5,445 nucleotides of DNA from Pseudomonadota bacterium (GTDB taxonomy: Bacteria > Pseudomonadota > Alphaproteobacteria > Rhizobiales > Hyphomicrobiaceae), in the NCBI GenBank assembly GCA_021812845.1, contig JAKAML010000119.1, positions 1 to 5,445 of the forward strand, read 5' to 3'. Below the pieces are notes generated by a model that was given only the letters and a program-made list of their open reading frames with translations, made no database searches and was not told the origin of the DNA. A program made the position numbers and the translations under genes. Each line of letters opens with the position of its first letter. The first letter of the stretch is position 1. This document shows, piece after piece, positions 1 through 5,445 of this stretch.

Positions 1-1
1 G

Positions 2-112
2 CGCGAGATCGACGGGATCACCCGCCGCCAGGGCCTCGGGCACGTCGCACGCGGGATCCTGTTCTCGAAGCGCTGCTTCGCCCAGCGCGGCGCACGGTTC
101 AAGGCGGCCTGA
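2..112 (+). CDS. nirL: Siroheme decarboxylase subunit, C-terminal fragment (probably NirL), cut by window start
   Basis: An open frame enters from the left edge and stops with TGA at 110-112, giving 36 residues. The tail contains the segment SKRCFAQRGARF, which resembles the C-terminal end of AsnC/Lrp-type siroheme decarboxylase subunits (NirD/NirL group) as I remember them. The proposed role is a subunit of the NirDLGH complex, which removes acetate carboxyl groups from siroheme on the way to heme d1. The choice of nirL rests mainly on position: the stop lies one base before the nirG start, and nirL precedes nirG in the known nirDLGH order. It could equally be the end of a fused NirDL protein, which occurs in some denitrifiers. 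The N-terminal DNA-binding-like domain lies outside the window. Confidence 0.6.
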   Translation, partial: REIDGITRRQGLGHVARGILFSKRCFAQRGARFKAA

Positions 113-113
113 C

Positions 114-572
114 ATGGCGGACGACATGATCGACGACACCGACCGCGACATCCTCAACGCGCTGCAGGGGGGCTTCCCGCTGACGGAACGGCCATTCGCC
201 GACGCCGCCCAGGATCTCGGGCTGGCCGAGGCGGACCTCATCGGCCGCATCGGCGCGATGTTGGACGGGGGCGTCGCGAGCCGCTTCGGGCCGATGTTCG
301 ATGCCGAGCGCATGGGCGGCGCGTTCTGCCTCTGCGCGATGGCCGTGCCGCGCGAGCGCTTCGAGGCGGTGGCCGGGCTCGTCGACGCCCACCCGGAGGT
401 CGCCCACAACTACGAGCGACGGCACGCGCTCAACATGTGGTTCGTGCTCGCCACCGGATCGCCGGAGCGCATCGGCGCGGTCGTCGCCGACATCGAGCGC
501 GAGACCGGGCTCGCCGTGCTCGCATTCCCGAAGCTCCGCGAGTTCTTCATCGGATTGAGGATCGCCGCATGA
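114..572 (+). CDS. nirG: Siroheme decarboxylase subunit NirG (AsnC/Lrp family)
   Basis: This 152-residue protein has the usual NirG length. Residues about 7-60 form a winged-helix AsnC-like region (DDTDRDILNALQ, then a second helical part ending SRFGPMFD at 56-63). Residues about 70-150 form the Lrp-like alpha/beta domain with HNYERRH (98-104) and LNMWFVLA (106-113), both typical of NirG. In heme d1 synthesis NirG works with NirD, NirL and NirH to convert siroheme to 12,18-didecarboxysiroheme in the cytoplasm. It is an enzyme subunit and not a transcription regulator despite the fold. The ATG at 114 follows AAGGCGG (101-107) at good spacing. An alternative ATG at 126 would give a protein starting MIDDTD, which also matches the family, so the start is uncertain by four codons. 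The stop overlaps the nirH start. Confidence 0.9.
   Translation: MADDMIDDTDRDILNALQGGFPLTERPFADAAQDLGLAEADLIGRIGAMLDGGVASRFGPMFDAERMGGAFCLCAMAVPRERFEAVAGLVDAHPEVAHNYERRHALNMWFVLATGSPERIGAVVADIERETGLAVLAFPKLREFFIGLRIAA
557..571 (+). promoter_or_regulatory. Ribosome binding site and ATGA coupling point of nirG/nirH
   Basis: GAGGA at 557-561 lies seven bases before the ATG at 569-571, whose last two bases are also the first two of the nirG TGA (570-572). This fixes the nirH start against the longer upstream open frame and indicates translational coupling, which would help keep the two subunits in step. Confidence 0.7.
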
Positions 573-1057
573 CGCACCTGACCCTCGACGAGGCCGACCG
601 CCGCATCGTGGCGGCCACGCAGGCCGGTCTGCCGCTCGATCCGCGCCCCTACGAGCGGGTCGCCACAGCGGTCGGGATCCCGACCTCCGAGGTCGTGACG
701 CGCCTCGGCCGGATGCTCGAGACCGGCGTCGTCCGCCGCATCGGCCTCGTGCCGAACCACTACGCGCTCGGGCTGACAGAGAACGCCATGACGGTGTGGG
801 ACGTCGACGACCGCGAGCTCCTTCGCCTCGGCGCCGAGGTCGGCGCACTCGACTTCGTCACCCACTGCTACGAGCGCCCGCGCCGGCCGCCGCTCTGGCC
901 CTACAACCTGTTCGCGATGGTGCACGGCACCACGGCGGAGGAGGTTGCCGGCAAGATCGCCGCGATCGCCCGCCTCGTCGACCCCCACTGCCGCGGGCGC
1001 GACGTCCTCGTCTCGACCCGCATCCTGAAGAAGACCGGCCTTCGCATCCCGACCTGA
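569..1057 (+). CDS. nirH: Siroheme decarboxylase subunit NirH (AsnC/Lrp family)
   Basis: This 162-residue protein begins at the ATG at 569, inside the ATGA overlap with the nirG stop, behind GAGGA at 557-561. A longer open frame reaches back to 437, but that extension is arginine-rich and is a shadow of nirG. Residues about 6-56 are the AsnC-like helix-turn-helix region. RRIGLVPNHYALGL (56-69) and MTVWDVDD (74-81) follow, then HCYERP (99-104), WPYNLFAMVHG (110-120) and the C-terminal RILKKTGLRI (151-160); this set is characteristic of NirH. Its role is decarboxylation of siroheme together with NirD, NirL and NirG. The central segment differs from NirG (HCYERP against HNYERRH), so the two paralogs are diverged partners and not a recent duplication. 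Confidence 0.92.
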   Translation: MTHLTLDEADRRIVAATQAGLPLDPRPYERVATAVGIPTSEVVTRLGRMLETGVVRRIGLVPNHYALGLTENAMTVWDVDDRELLRLGAEVGALDFVTHCYERPRRPPLWPYNLFAMVHGTTAEEVAGKIAAIARLVDPHCRGRDVLVSTRILKKTGLRIPT

Positions 1058-1067
1058 GGGATCCGCC

Positions 1068-2276
1068 ATGTTCCGCCTGAGCCAGTTCGTCAAGGAGCTG
1101 CGCGCCCCGACACCCGCGGGTCCGCGGCGCGACCTCCCGGGTCCGGTCGTCATCTGGAACCTGATCCGACGCTGCAACCTGAAGTGCAAGCACTGCTACT
1201 CGATCTCGGGCGACGTCGACTTTCCCGGCGAGCTGTCGACGGCGGAGGTGTTCCGCGTCATGGACGATCTCGAGGCGTTTCGCGTTCCCGTGCTCATCCT
1301 CTCCGGCGGCGAGCCGCTGCTGCGCCCCGACATCTTCGACATCTCCGCGCGCGCCAAGGCCATGGGCTTCTACACCGGCCTGTCGTCGAACGGCGCGCTG
1401 ATCGACAGCGCGAACATCGGACGCATCGCCTCGATCGGCTACGACTACGTCGGCATCTCGCTCGACGGCATCGGCGCGGTGCACGACCGCTTCCGCGGCA
1501 AGGTCGGCTGCTTCGACGCTTCCCTCGCGGCCCTCCGGCTCTGCCGCGACCGCGGCTTGAAGGTCGGCGTGCGGTTCACGATAACCACCGACAACGCGCA
1601 CCAGCTCGACGACCTGCTCGCCCTCGTCGATCGCGAGGGCATCGACAAATTCTATCTCTCCCACCTCGCTTATGCCGGCCGCGGCAACAAGAGTCGCGGC
1701 GACGACGCCGCCCACGACGCGACGCGCCGCACCATGGAGACGTTGTTCGAGCGGGCACTCGCCGCCGTCGAACGCGGCGAGGACAAGGAGATCGTCACCG
1801 GCAACAACGATGCCGACGGCGTGTATTTCTATCACTGGGTGACGCGGCGGTTCCCGCAGCAGGCCGCCCACATCCGCCGGAAGCTCGTCCAGTGGGGCGG
1901 CAACGCGACCGGCGTCAACATCGCCAACATCGACAACCTCGGCAACGTCCACCCCGACACGATGTGGTGGAACCACAGCCTCGGCAACGTCAAGGCGCGG
2001 CCGTTCTCGGAGATCTGGGCCGACACGTCGGACCCGCTGATGGCCGAATTGAAGCGCCGCCCGCGCCGCATCACGGGGCGCTGCGGCGCCTGTCGGCATT
2101 TCGACATCTGCGGCGGCAGCACGCGCGTGCGCGCGCTCCGGGTCACCGGCGATCCCCTGGCCGAGGATCCCGCCTGCTATCTGACCGATGCCGAGATCGG
2201 CGTCACCGATTTGGCACCGCGCGTCGCCGTGACGCCCTTCAGAGGTTACCGCCATGAGCCGCTGCACCGTCTCTGA
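1068..2276 (+). CDS. nirJ: Heme d1 biosynthesis radical SAM protein NirJ
   Basis: The 402-residue product is a radical SAM/SPASM-like enzyme. The cluster-binding CX3CX2C motif is CNLKCKHC (Cys36, Cys40, Cys43). SGGEPLL (79-85) is the GGE motif that contacts S-adenosylmethionine, and ISLDG (130-134) follows as in related enzymes. The C-terminal region has Cys339, Cys342, Cys348 and Cys370 (CX2CX5CX21C), expected to hold a second [4Fe-4S] cluster. NirJ acts in the cytoplasm on 12,18-didecarboxysiroheme, removing the propionate groups at C3 and C8 so that they can be replaced by oxo groups. The start at 1068 has GAGGGA (1056-1061) at good spacing, 10 bases after the nirH stop. The last seven codons overlap nirN in another frame. 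The heme-synthesis relative AhbC/AhbD is an alternative for this fold, but the neighbours and length point to NirJ. Confidence 0.95.
   Translation: MFRLSQFVKELRAPTPAGPRRDLPGPVVIWNLIRRCNLKCKHCYSISGDVDFPGELSTAEVFRVMDDLEAFRVPVLILSGGEPLLRPDIFDISARAKAMGFYTGLSSNGALIDSANIGRIASIGYDYVGISLDGIGAVHDRFRGKVGCFDASLAALRLCRDRGLKVGVRFTITTDNAHQLDDLLALVDREGIDKFYLSHLAYAGRGNKSRGDDAAHDATRRTMETLFERALAAVERGEDKEIVTGNNDADGVYFYHWVTRRFPQQAAHIRRKLVQWGGNATGVNIANIDNLGNVHPDTMWWNHSLGNVKARPFSEIWADTSDPLMAELKRRPRRITGRCGACRHFDICGGSTRVRALRVTGDPLAEDPACYLTDAEIGVTDLAPRVAVTPFRGYRHEPLHRL
2241..2256 (+). promoter_or_regulatory. nirN ribosome binding site inside the nirJ coding region
   Basis: AGAGG at 2241-2245 is followed eight bases later by the nirN ATG at 2254. 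Both lie within the nirJ reading frame, 23 bases before its stop ends. It decides the nirN start and suggests that ribosomes finishing nirJ re-initiate on nirN. Confidence 0.65.
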
Positions 2277-2331
2277 CCTCGTCGTCGCGCTGCTGGCCGC
2301 GCTGGCCCTCGGCGGCGCATCCGCCCGCGCC
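2254..2331 (+). other. Sec signal peptide of NirN
   Basis: Residues 1-26 have a short polar start with one arginine, a hydrophobic core rich in Val, Leu and Ala, and an ASARA end with small residues at -3 and -1 before GEP. This directs the protein to the periplasm, where c-heme is attached and where NirS matures. Cys4 lies too early and outside a lipobox, so this is not a lipoprotein signal. There is no twin-arginine motif. Confidence 0.75.
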
Positions 2332-3846
2332 GGGGAGCCTAGCCCCTCGCCCTCGGTCGATGCCGTCTACCAGCGCCGATGCGCGTCCTGCCACGGCGCC
2401 GACCGGCTCGGCGGAACCGGCCCCGCCCTCATTCCGGAGGCCCTGGCGCGCCTTCGCGACACGGCGGCCCGCGAGGTCATCCGGAACGGGCGCGTGGCGA
2501 CGCAGATGCCGGGCTTCGCGGACCGGCTCGCGCCCGAGGAGATCGACGCGCTCGTGAAGCTCGTCTACACGCCGCTCGCCGACGTTCCGCGCTGGACCGA
2601 GGCCGAGATCGGGGCCTCGCGCGTGCTGGCGGCCGACCCGCCCAGGTCGGTGACGCCGCTGCACGCCGCCGACCCGTTGAACCTGTTCGTCGTCGTCGAG
2701 ACCGGAGATCATCACGTCACGATCCTCGACGGCGACCGCTTCGAGCCGCTGCACCGCTTCGAGAGCCGCTTTGCGCTTCACGGCGGGCCCAAGTTCTCTC
2801 CCGACGGCCGGTACGTCTACTTCGCCTCCCGCGACGGCTGGATCACCAAGTTCGACCTCCACACCTTCACCGTCCTCGGCGAGGTCCGCGCCGGCCTCAA
2901 CACGCGCAACATCGCCGTCTCGAAGGACGGCCGGCACATCGCCGCCGCGAACTACCTGCCGCACACCCTGGTGCTCCTGTCCACGGACGACCTTTCGGTG
3001 GAGCGGATCATCGACGCCAAGGACCGCGCGGGCCGAACGTCGCGCGTCAGCGCCGTCTACCAGAACCCCGTCCGCGACAGCTTCGTCGTCGCGCTGAAGG
3101 ACGTGCCGGAGCTGTGGGAGATCGCGACCGATCCGAAGGCCGAGCCGGTCTACGGCCCGTTCGTGCACAACCGGCAGCCGGGCATGGTCGAGGGCCTGGC
3201 GGAAAGCCCGGGCGGGCTCTTCGCGCACCGCCGCGTCACGCTCACCGAGCCGCTCGACGATTTCTATTTCGATCCGGGCTACCAGCACCTGCTCGGCTCG
3301 TCGCGCGACGGCAGCCGCGCCGTCGTCGTCAACCTCCACGTCGGCCGGCCGATCGCCGAGGTCGCGCTGCCCGGAATGCCCCACCTCGGATCCGGCATCT
3401 CCTGGACGCGGGGCGGCAGGCGGCTGATGGCGAGCCCGCACCTCCAGGAGGCAAAGCTCAGCTTCATCGATCTCGACACCTGGTCCGTCGTCAAGACGCT
3501 TACGACCGGCGGCCCCGGCTTCTTCATGCGCAGCCACGAGAGGTCGCGCTACGCCTGGACCGACGGCATGATGGGCAAGACCTCGAAGGACACCCTCACG
3601 CTCGTCGACAAGGAAACGCTCGAGATCGCCCACACGCTGACCCCCGCGCCGGGCAAGGTGGCCGCGCACGTCGAGTTCGACCGCCACGGCCGGCACGCGC
3701 TGGTCAGCATCTGGGAGGCCGACGGGCTGCTGATCGTCTACGACGTCGAGACGCTGACGGAGGTCAAGCGGCTGCCGATGTCCAAGCCCTCCGGCAAATA
3801 CAACGTCTGGAACAAGATCACCTTCTCGGACGGCACGAGCCACTGA
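2254..3846 (+). CDS. nirN: Dihydro-heme d1 dehydrogenase NirN (periplasmic c-type cytochrome with d1 propeller)
   Basis: This 530-residue protein begins with a signal peptide: hydrophobic residues about 9-21 and a likely cleavage after ASARA (22-26). A short cytochrome c domain (about 36-106) contains the heme site CASCH (43-47), and Met85 in QMPGF is a candidate axial ligand. From about 140 to the end is a cytochrome d1-type eight-bladed propeller: DPLNLFVVVE (140-149), ALHGGPKFSPDGR (174-186) with His176 at the position of the NirS proximal d1 ligand, MPHLGSG (375-381), and the terminal YNVWNKI to GTSH (516-530). Family knowledge: NirN oxidises dihydro-heme d1, forming the acrylate double bond, and passes the cofactor to NirS. 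The c domain separates it from NirF, and segments such as GDHHVTILDGDRF (151-163) and SRDGWITKFDL (192-202) separate it from NirS. It is somewhat longer than the roughly 490-500 residues usual for the family. It is the last nir gene in the operon here. Confidence 0.92.
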   Translation: MSRCTVSDLVVALLAALALGGASARAGEPSPSPSVDAVYQRRCASCHGADRLGGTGPALIPEALARLRDTAAREVIRNGRVATQMPGFADRLAPEEIDALVKLVYTPLADVPRWTEAEIGASRVLAADPPRSVTPLHAADPLNLFVVVETGDHHVTILDGDRFEPLHRFESRFALHGGPKFSPDGRYVYFASRDGWITKFDLHTFTVLGEVRAGLNTRNIAVSKDGRHIAAANYLPHTLVLLSTDDLSVERIIDAKDRAGRTSRVSAVYQNPVRDSFVVALKDVPELWEIATDPKAEPVYGPFVHNRQPGMVEGLAESPGGLFAHRRVTLTEPLDDFYFDPGYQHLLGSSRDGSRAVVVNLHVGRPIAEVALPGMPHLGSGISWTRGGRRLMASPHLQEAKLSFIDLDTWSVVKTLTTGGPGFFMRSHERSRYAWTDGMMGKTSKDTLTLVDKETLEIAHTLTPAPGKVAAHVEFDRHGRHALVSIWEADGLLIVYDVETLTEVKRLPMSKPSGKYNVWNKITFSDGTSH

Positions 3847-3981
3847 GCGCGGTGCGCCCGCCGGCCGGAGAAAGGCAATTCCGGTCGACCTAACCGCGGT
3901 CAAGCGTCGGCACGGCCCGGCGGATCAGACTGGCGAGGTCGCAGGCCCGCGACAGGTCGAGCGCTGCAAGCGGAACGCGCC
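3847..3981 (+). other. Intergenic region between nirN and the FNR-like gene, with several short palindromes
   Basis: These 135 bases hold no credible gene. Three perfect 8-base palindromes lie close together: CCGGCCGG (3861-3868), GGTCGACC (3883-3890) and ACCGCGGT (3893-3900). The last sits in CTAAC-CGCG-GTCAA (3890-3903), a weak dyad of FNR/Dnr spacing. A 5-base inverted repeat, GTCGC/GCGAC, is at 3938-3953. There is no T-rich tract to support an intrinsic terminator after nirN and no clear -35/-10 pair before the regulator. The region probably carries the regulator's own promoter, but the sequence does not show this. Confidence 0.4.
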
Positions 3982-4713
3982 ATGGAGCCCGAGCCGACCA
4001 AGACGCACCCGGCCGATTGGCGCCCGGTCGCCACCGCGGATTGCCGCCGCTGCCCGGTCCACACCCGTTGCATCCTGTTCCGGATGCTGAGGCGCAGGGG
4101 CGATCCATCGCTGCTGCCGGTGCGGCGCGCATTCCGGCACAAGGAGGTGGTGTTCGCCGCGGGCGACCGCAGCCCCTGCGTGATGACGGTGGCAGCCGGG
4201 CGGGTGCAGGTGAGGCGCAGCGATCCGGCGGGCGCATTGTTGTACGTGGATTGGCCACCCCCCGGCCGGCCGCTCGACCACCGGGCGTTCCTGTCACAGA
4301 CCTCGCACACCGCGAGCGCCCGCGCCATCGACGGAGCCGAGATCTGTGCCTTGCCGCGCAAGGCCGTCGGCAGGCTGGCGTCGGCCGACCGTGAGCTGGC
4401 GCTCGACCTGCTCGACGAGGCGGAGCGGGAGCTCGAGCTCATCGAGCGGGCCATGCGCCTACGCGCCACCCGTCCGCTCCAGTCGCGCGTCCGCCTCGCA
4501 CTCCATATGTTCGCCGAGTCCGAGGGACGACGGTGCGGCGACGGCGGCTGGAGGGTCGATCTTCCGATACACCGGCGCGACCTCGCGGCGCTGGTCGGCG
4601 CCCGGCCGGAGACCATCACGCGCATCCTGCACGAGATCGAGGAGCAGGGCCTCGCCCGCTTCGAGGGACGTCACGTCGAGATCCCGAGCCTCGAGCGGCT
4701 CGCCCGGCCGTGA
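3982..4713 (+). CDS. Crp/Fnr-family transcription regulator with FNR-type [4Fe-4S] cysteines
   Basis: The 243-residue protein has the Crp/Fnr layout. An N-terminal CX2CX5C motif (Cys21, Cys24, Cys30) is followed by a cyclic-nucleotide-binding-like beta barrel (about 45-130), a long dimerisation helix (about 135-162) and a winged helix-turn-helix (about 193-235). A fourth cysteine, Cys122 in EICALP, aligns with Cys122 of E. coli FNR. The set matches FNR Cys20/23/29/122, so an oxygen-labile [4Fe-4S] cluster is likely. The recognition helix ARPETITRILHEI (207-219) has Glu210 and Arg214 where FNR has Glu209 and Arg213, with Thr for FNR Ser212, which suggests TTGAT-like half-sites. The start ATG at 3982 has only a weak ribosome site (AAGCGGA, 3968-3974). 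Its place directly after nirN suggests control of denitrification genes, as an FNR, Dnr or NnrR equivalent. Target genes are not shown by the sequence, so I give no symbol. Confidence 0.88.
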   Translation: MEPEPTKTHPADWRPVATADCRRCPVHTRCILFRMLRRRGDPSLLPVRRAFRHKEVVFAAGDRSPCVMTVAAGRVQVRRSDPAGALLYVDWPPPGRPLDHRAFLSQTSHTASARAIDGAEICALPRKAVGRLASADRELALDLLDEAERELELIERAMRLRATRPLQSRVRLALHMFAESEGRRCGDGGWRVDLPIHRRDLAALVGARPETITRILHEIEEQGLARFEGRHVEIPSLERLARP

Positions 4714-4715
4714 CC

Positions 4716-4733
4716 CGGTCCGTCGGCGGACCG
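4716..4733. terminator. GC-rich hairpin between convergent genes, possible bidirectional terminator
   Basis: CGGTCCG (4716-4722), loop TCGG, CGGACCG (4727-4733) form a perfect 7-base-pair stem. It begins two bases after the regulator's stop and lies 37 bases past the stop of the opposing phosphatase gene. No T tract follows on either strand, so a classical intrinsic terminator is not supported. It could still slow or end transcription from both sides. Confidence 0.4.
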
Positions 4734-4770
4734 CCGCTCGATCAGGGGACGGAGCCTCACGGCGCCGCGG

Positions 4771-5445
4771 TCAGAGCCCGCGGCCGACCTTCCACATCTC
4801 CTCCTGCACCCGGATGTCCGCGAGGATGCGGTCGATGAGGAGGCAAGTGCGCTTGAACAGGTCCGACCCGCGGCGGTAGTCGGCAGGGGCGAAGAAATCG
4901 CAGCGGCCGGCCTTGAACAGATCGACGCACTTCGCGCGCGACTTCCCCGGCGGGTGGACGGCGACGGCATGGCCCCCGTTCTTCCGCATCAGGGCCATCG
5001 ACGGCACGTCGGTATCGCCGTCGCCGAAGTAGATCATGTTCGGGAACGGGATCGGCCGCTCCGCCTCGGGCATGTGGTGGTTGATGCTCTGGCCCAGGTC
5101 CTCGATGCCCTTGTTGATGCGGAACAGGTACTGCGTCTTGCCCGTGTCCGTGATGACCCGCTTCGGAAACGGCAGGTCGTAGGCGTCGAACCAGTATTCG
5201 GACGCGAACACGTTGGCGAAGCGCGGATAGATCGAGGTGCCCTCGACGATCTCCGTCAAACCTGACGACACGAGGTAGTGCTTGATCGCGATGCCATGGC
5301 TCTCGGCGCGGATCCTCACGTAGTCCTCGATCTCGTCGAACCATTCGACGACGCCCTGATAGAGCTCGACGTCGCGGCCCTGAGCGACGAGGTCGGCGCG
5401 GTCGATCCTGAGGCCCTTCTCCTTGGCCTTCTTGTACATGAGGTG
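4771..5445 (-). CDS. HAD-superfamily hydrolase (phosphatase-like), N-terminus cut by window edge
   Basis: The frame reads from the right edge to TGA at 4773-4771, with 224 residues inside the window; two codons precede the first in-window ATG at 5439. Counting from that Met, VSSG (57-60) fits HAD motif II, a lysine near TGKTQ (99-103) or Lys110 could be motif III, and YFGDGDTDVPSM (137-148) is a clear motif IV with acidic residues Asp140, Asp142 and Asp144 for magnesium. Motif I, the DXD nucleophile near the N-terminus, is not present, so the real start is almost certainly beyond the window and the ATG at 5439 is internal. The likely activity is hydrolysis of a phosphorylated small molecule in the cytoplasm; the substrate cannot be told. 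It converges on the regulator gene and is probably unrelated to heme d1 synthesis. Confidence 0.8.
   Translation of the reverse strand, partial: HLMYKKAKEKGLRIDRADLVAQGRDVELYQGVVEWFDEIEDYVRIRAESHGIAIKHYLVSSGLTEIVEGTSIYPRFANVFASEYWFDAYDLPFPKRVITDTGKTQYLFRINKGIEDLGQSINHHMPEAERPIPFPNMIYFGDGDTDVPSMALMRKNGGHAVAVHPPGKSRAKCVDLFKAGRCDFFAPADYRRGSDLFKRTCLLIDRILADIRVQEEMWKVGRGL

Noticed and set aside
437..568. N-terminal extension of NirH by 44 residues
   Set aside because: The extension is arginine-rich read-through of nirG in another frame. The ATG at 569 has a good ribosome site and gives the normal family length.
114..1057. NirG and NirH as Lrp/AsnC transcription regulators
   Set aside because: The fold is AsnC-like, but the motifs and the tight operon with nirJ and nirN identify them as siroheme decarboxylase subunits.
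858..2267. A 469-residue open frame on the - strand opposite nirH and nirJ
   Set aside because: It lies antisense to clear nirH and nirJ, has a low-complexity Arg/Ala/Asp/Val composition, and arises from G/C-biased third codon positions of the real genes.
2379..3893. A 504-residue + strand open frame inside nirN
   Set aside because: It is extremely rich in arginine, alanine and proline, has no family motifs, and overlaps nirN throughout in another frame.
2239..3903. A 554-residue open frame on the - strand opposite nirN
   Set aside because: The full length of nirN is well supported by a signal peptide, CXXCH and the d1 propeller. The antisense frame has no recognisable domain and the same shadow composition.
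3866..3908. A possible - strand promoter: TTGACC (3908-3899 region) with a 17-base spacer to AATTGC
   Set aside because: The -10 match to TATAAT is poor and it would only transcribe antisense into nirN.
5085..5120. Two TTGAT half-sites (near 5090 and 5114) that could be FNR boxes
   Set aside because: Neither has a matching ATCAA half at the right spacing, and both lie within the HAD hydrolase coding sequence.

Overview
The window holds the 3' part of a denitrification (nir) gene cluster for heme d1, the cofactor of cytochrome cd1 nitrite reductase (NirS). The sequence is strongly GC-rich with G/C-biased third codon positions, and genes are tightly packed. This suits a high-GC proteobacterium, perhaps an alphaproteobacterium, although the lineage is inferred and not shown by any single marker here.

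Layout on the + strand: the last 36 codons of an AsnC-type siroheme decarboxylase subunit, probably nirL (2-112); nirG (114-572); nirH (569-1057); the radical SAM enzyme nirJ (1068-2276); and nirN, a periplasmic c-heme plus d1-propeller protein (2254-3846). Each start lies within 11 bases of the previous stop or overlaps it: 1 base between nirL and nirG, a 4-base ATGA overlap for nirG/nirH, 10 bases between nirH and nirJ, and a 23-base overlap for nirJ/nirN. This is a single translationally coupled operon that begins upstream of the window. After a 135-base gap comes a Crp/Fnr-family regulator (3982-4713) that keeps all four cysteine positions of the E. coli FNR [4Fe-4S] oxygen sensor. A convergent HAD-superfamily phosphatase lies on the - strand (4771 to the window edge, 5' end cut off).

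How the genes work together (family knowledge): the NirD/L/G/H proteins decarboxylate siroheme to 12,18-didecarboxysiroheme. NirJ then removes two propionate side chains by radical chemistry. NirF (not in this window) acts next, and NirN oxidises dihydro-heme d1 to heme d1 in the periplasm for insertion into NirS. nirS, nirE, nirF and nirC are not seen here and would be expected upstream or elsewhere. The FNR-like protein is a natural candidate for oxygen-dependent control of this cluster, but no convincing FNR box is visible in the window.

I found no undescribed system, mobile element, CRISPR array or RNA gene. The points most worth a second look are the FNR-type regulator beside nirN, the d1-pocket residues of NirN, and the NirJ C-terminal cysteine spacing.
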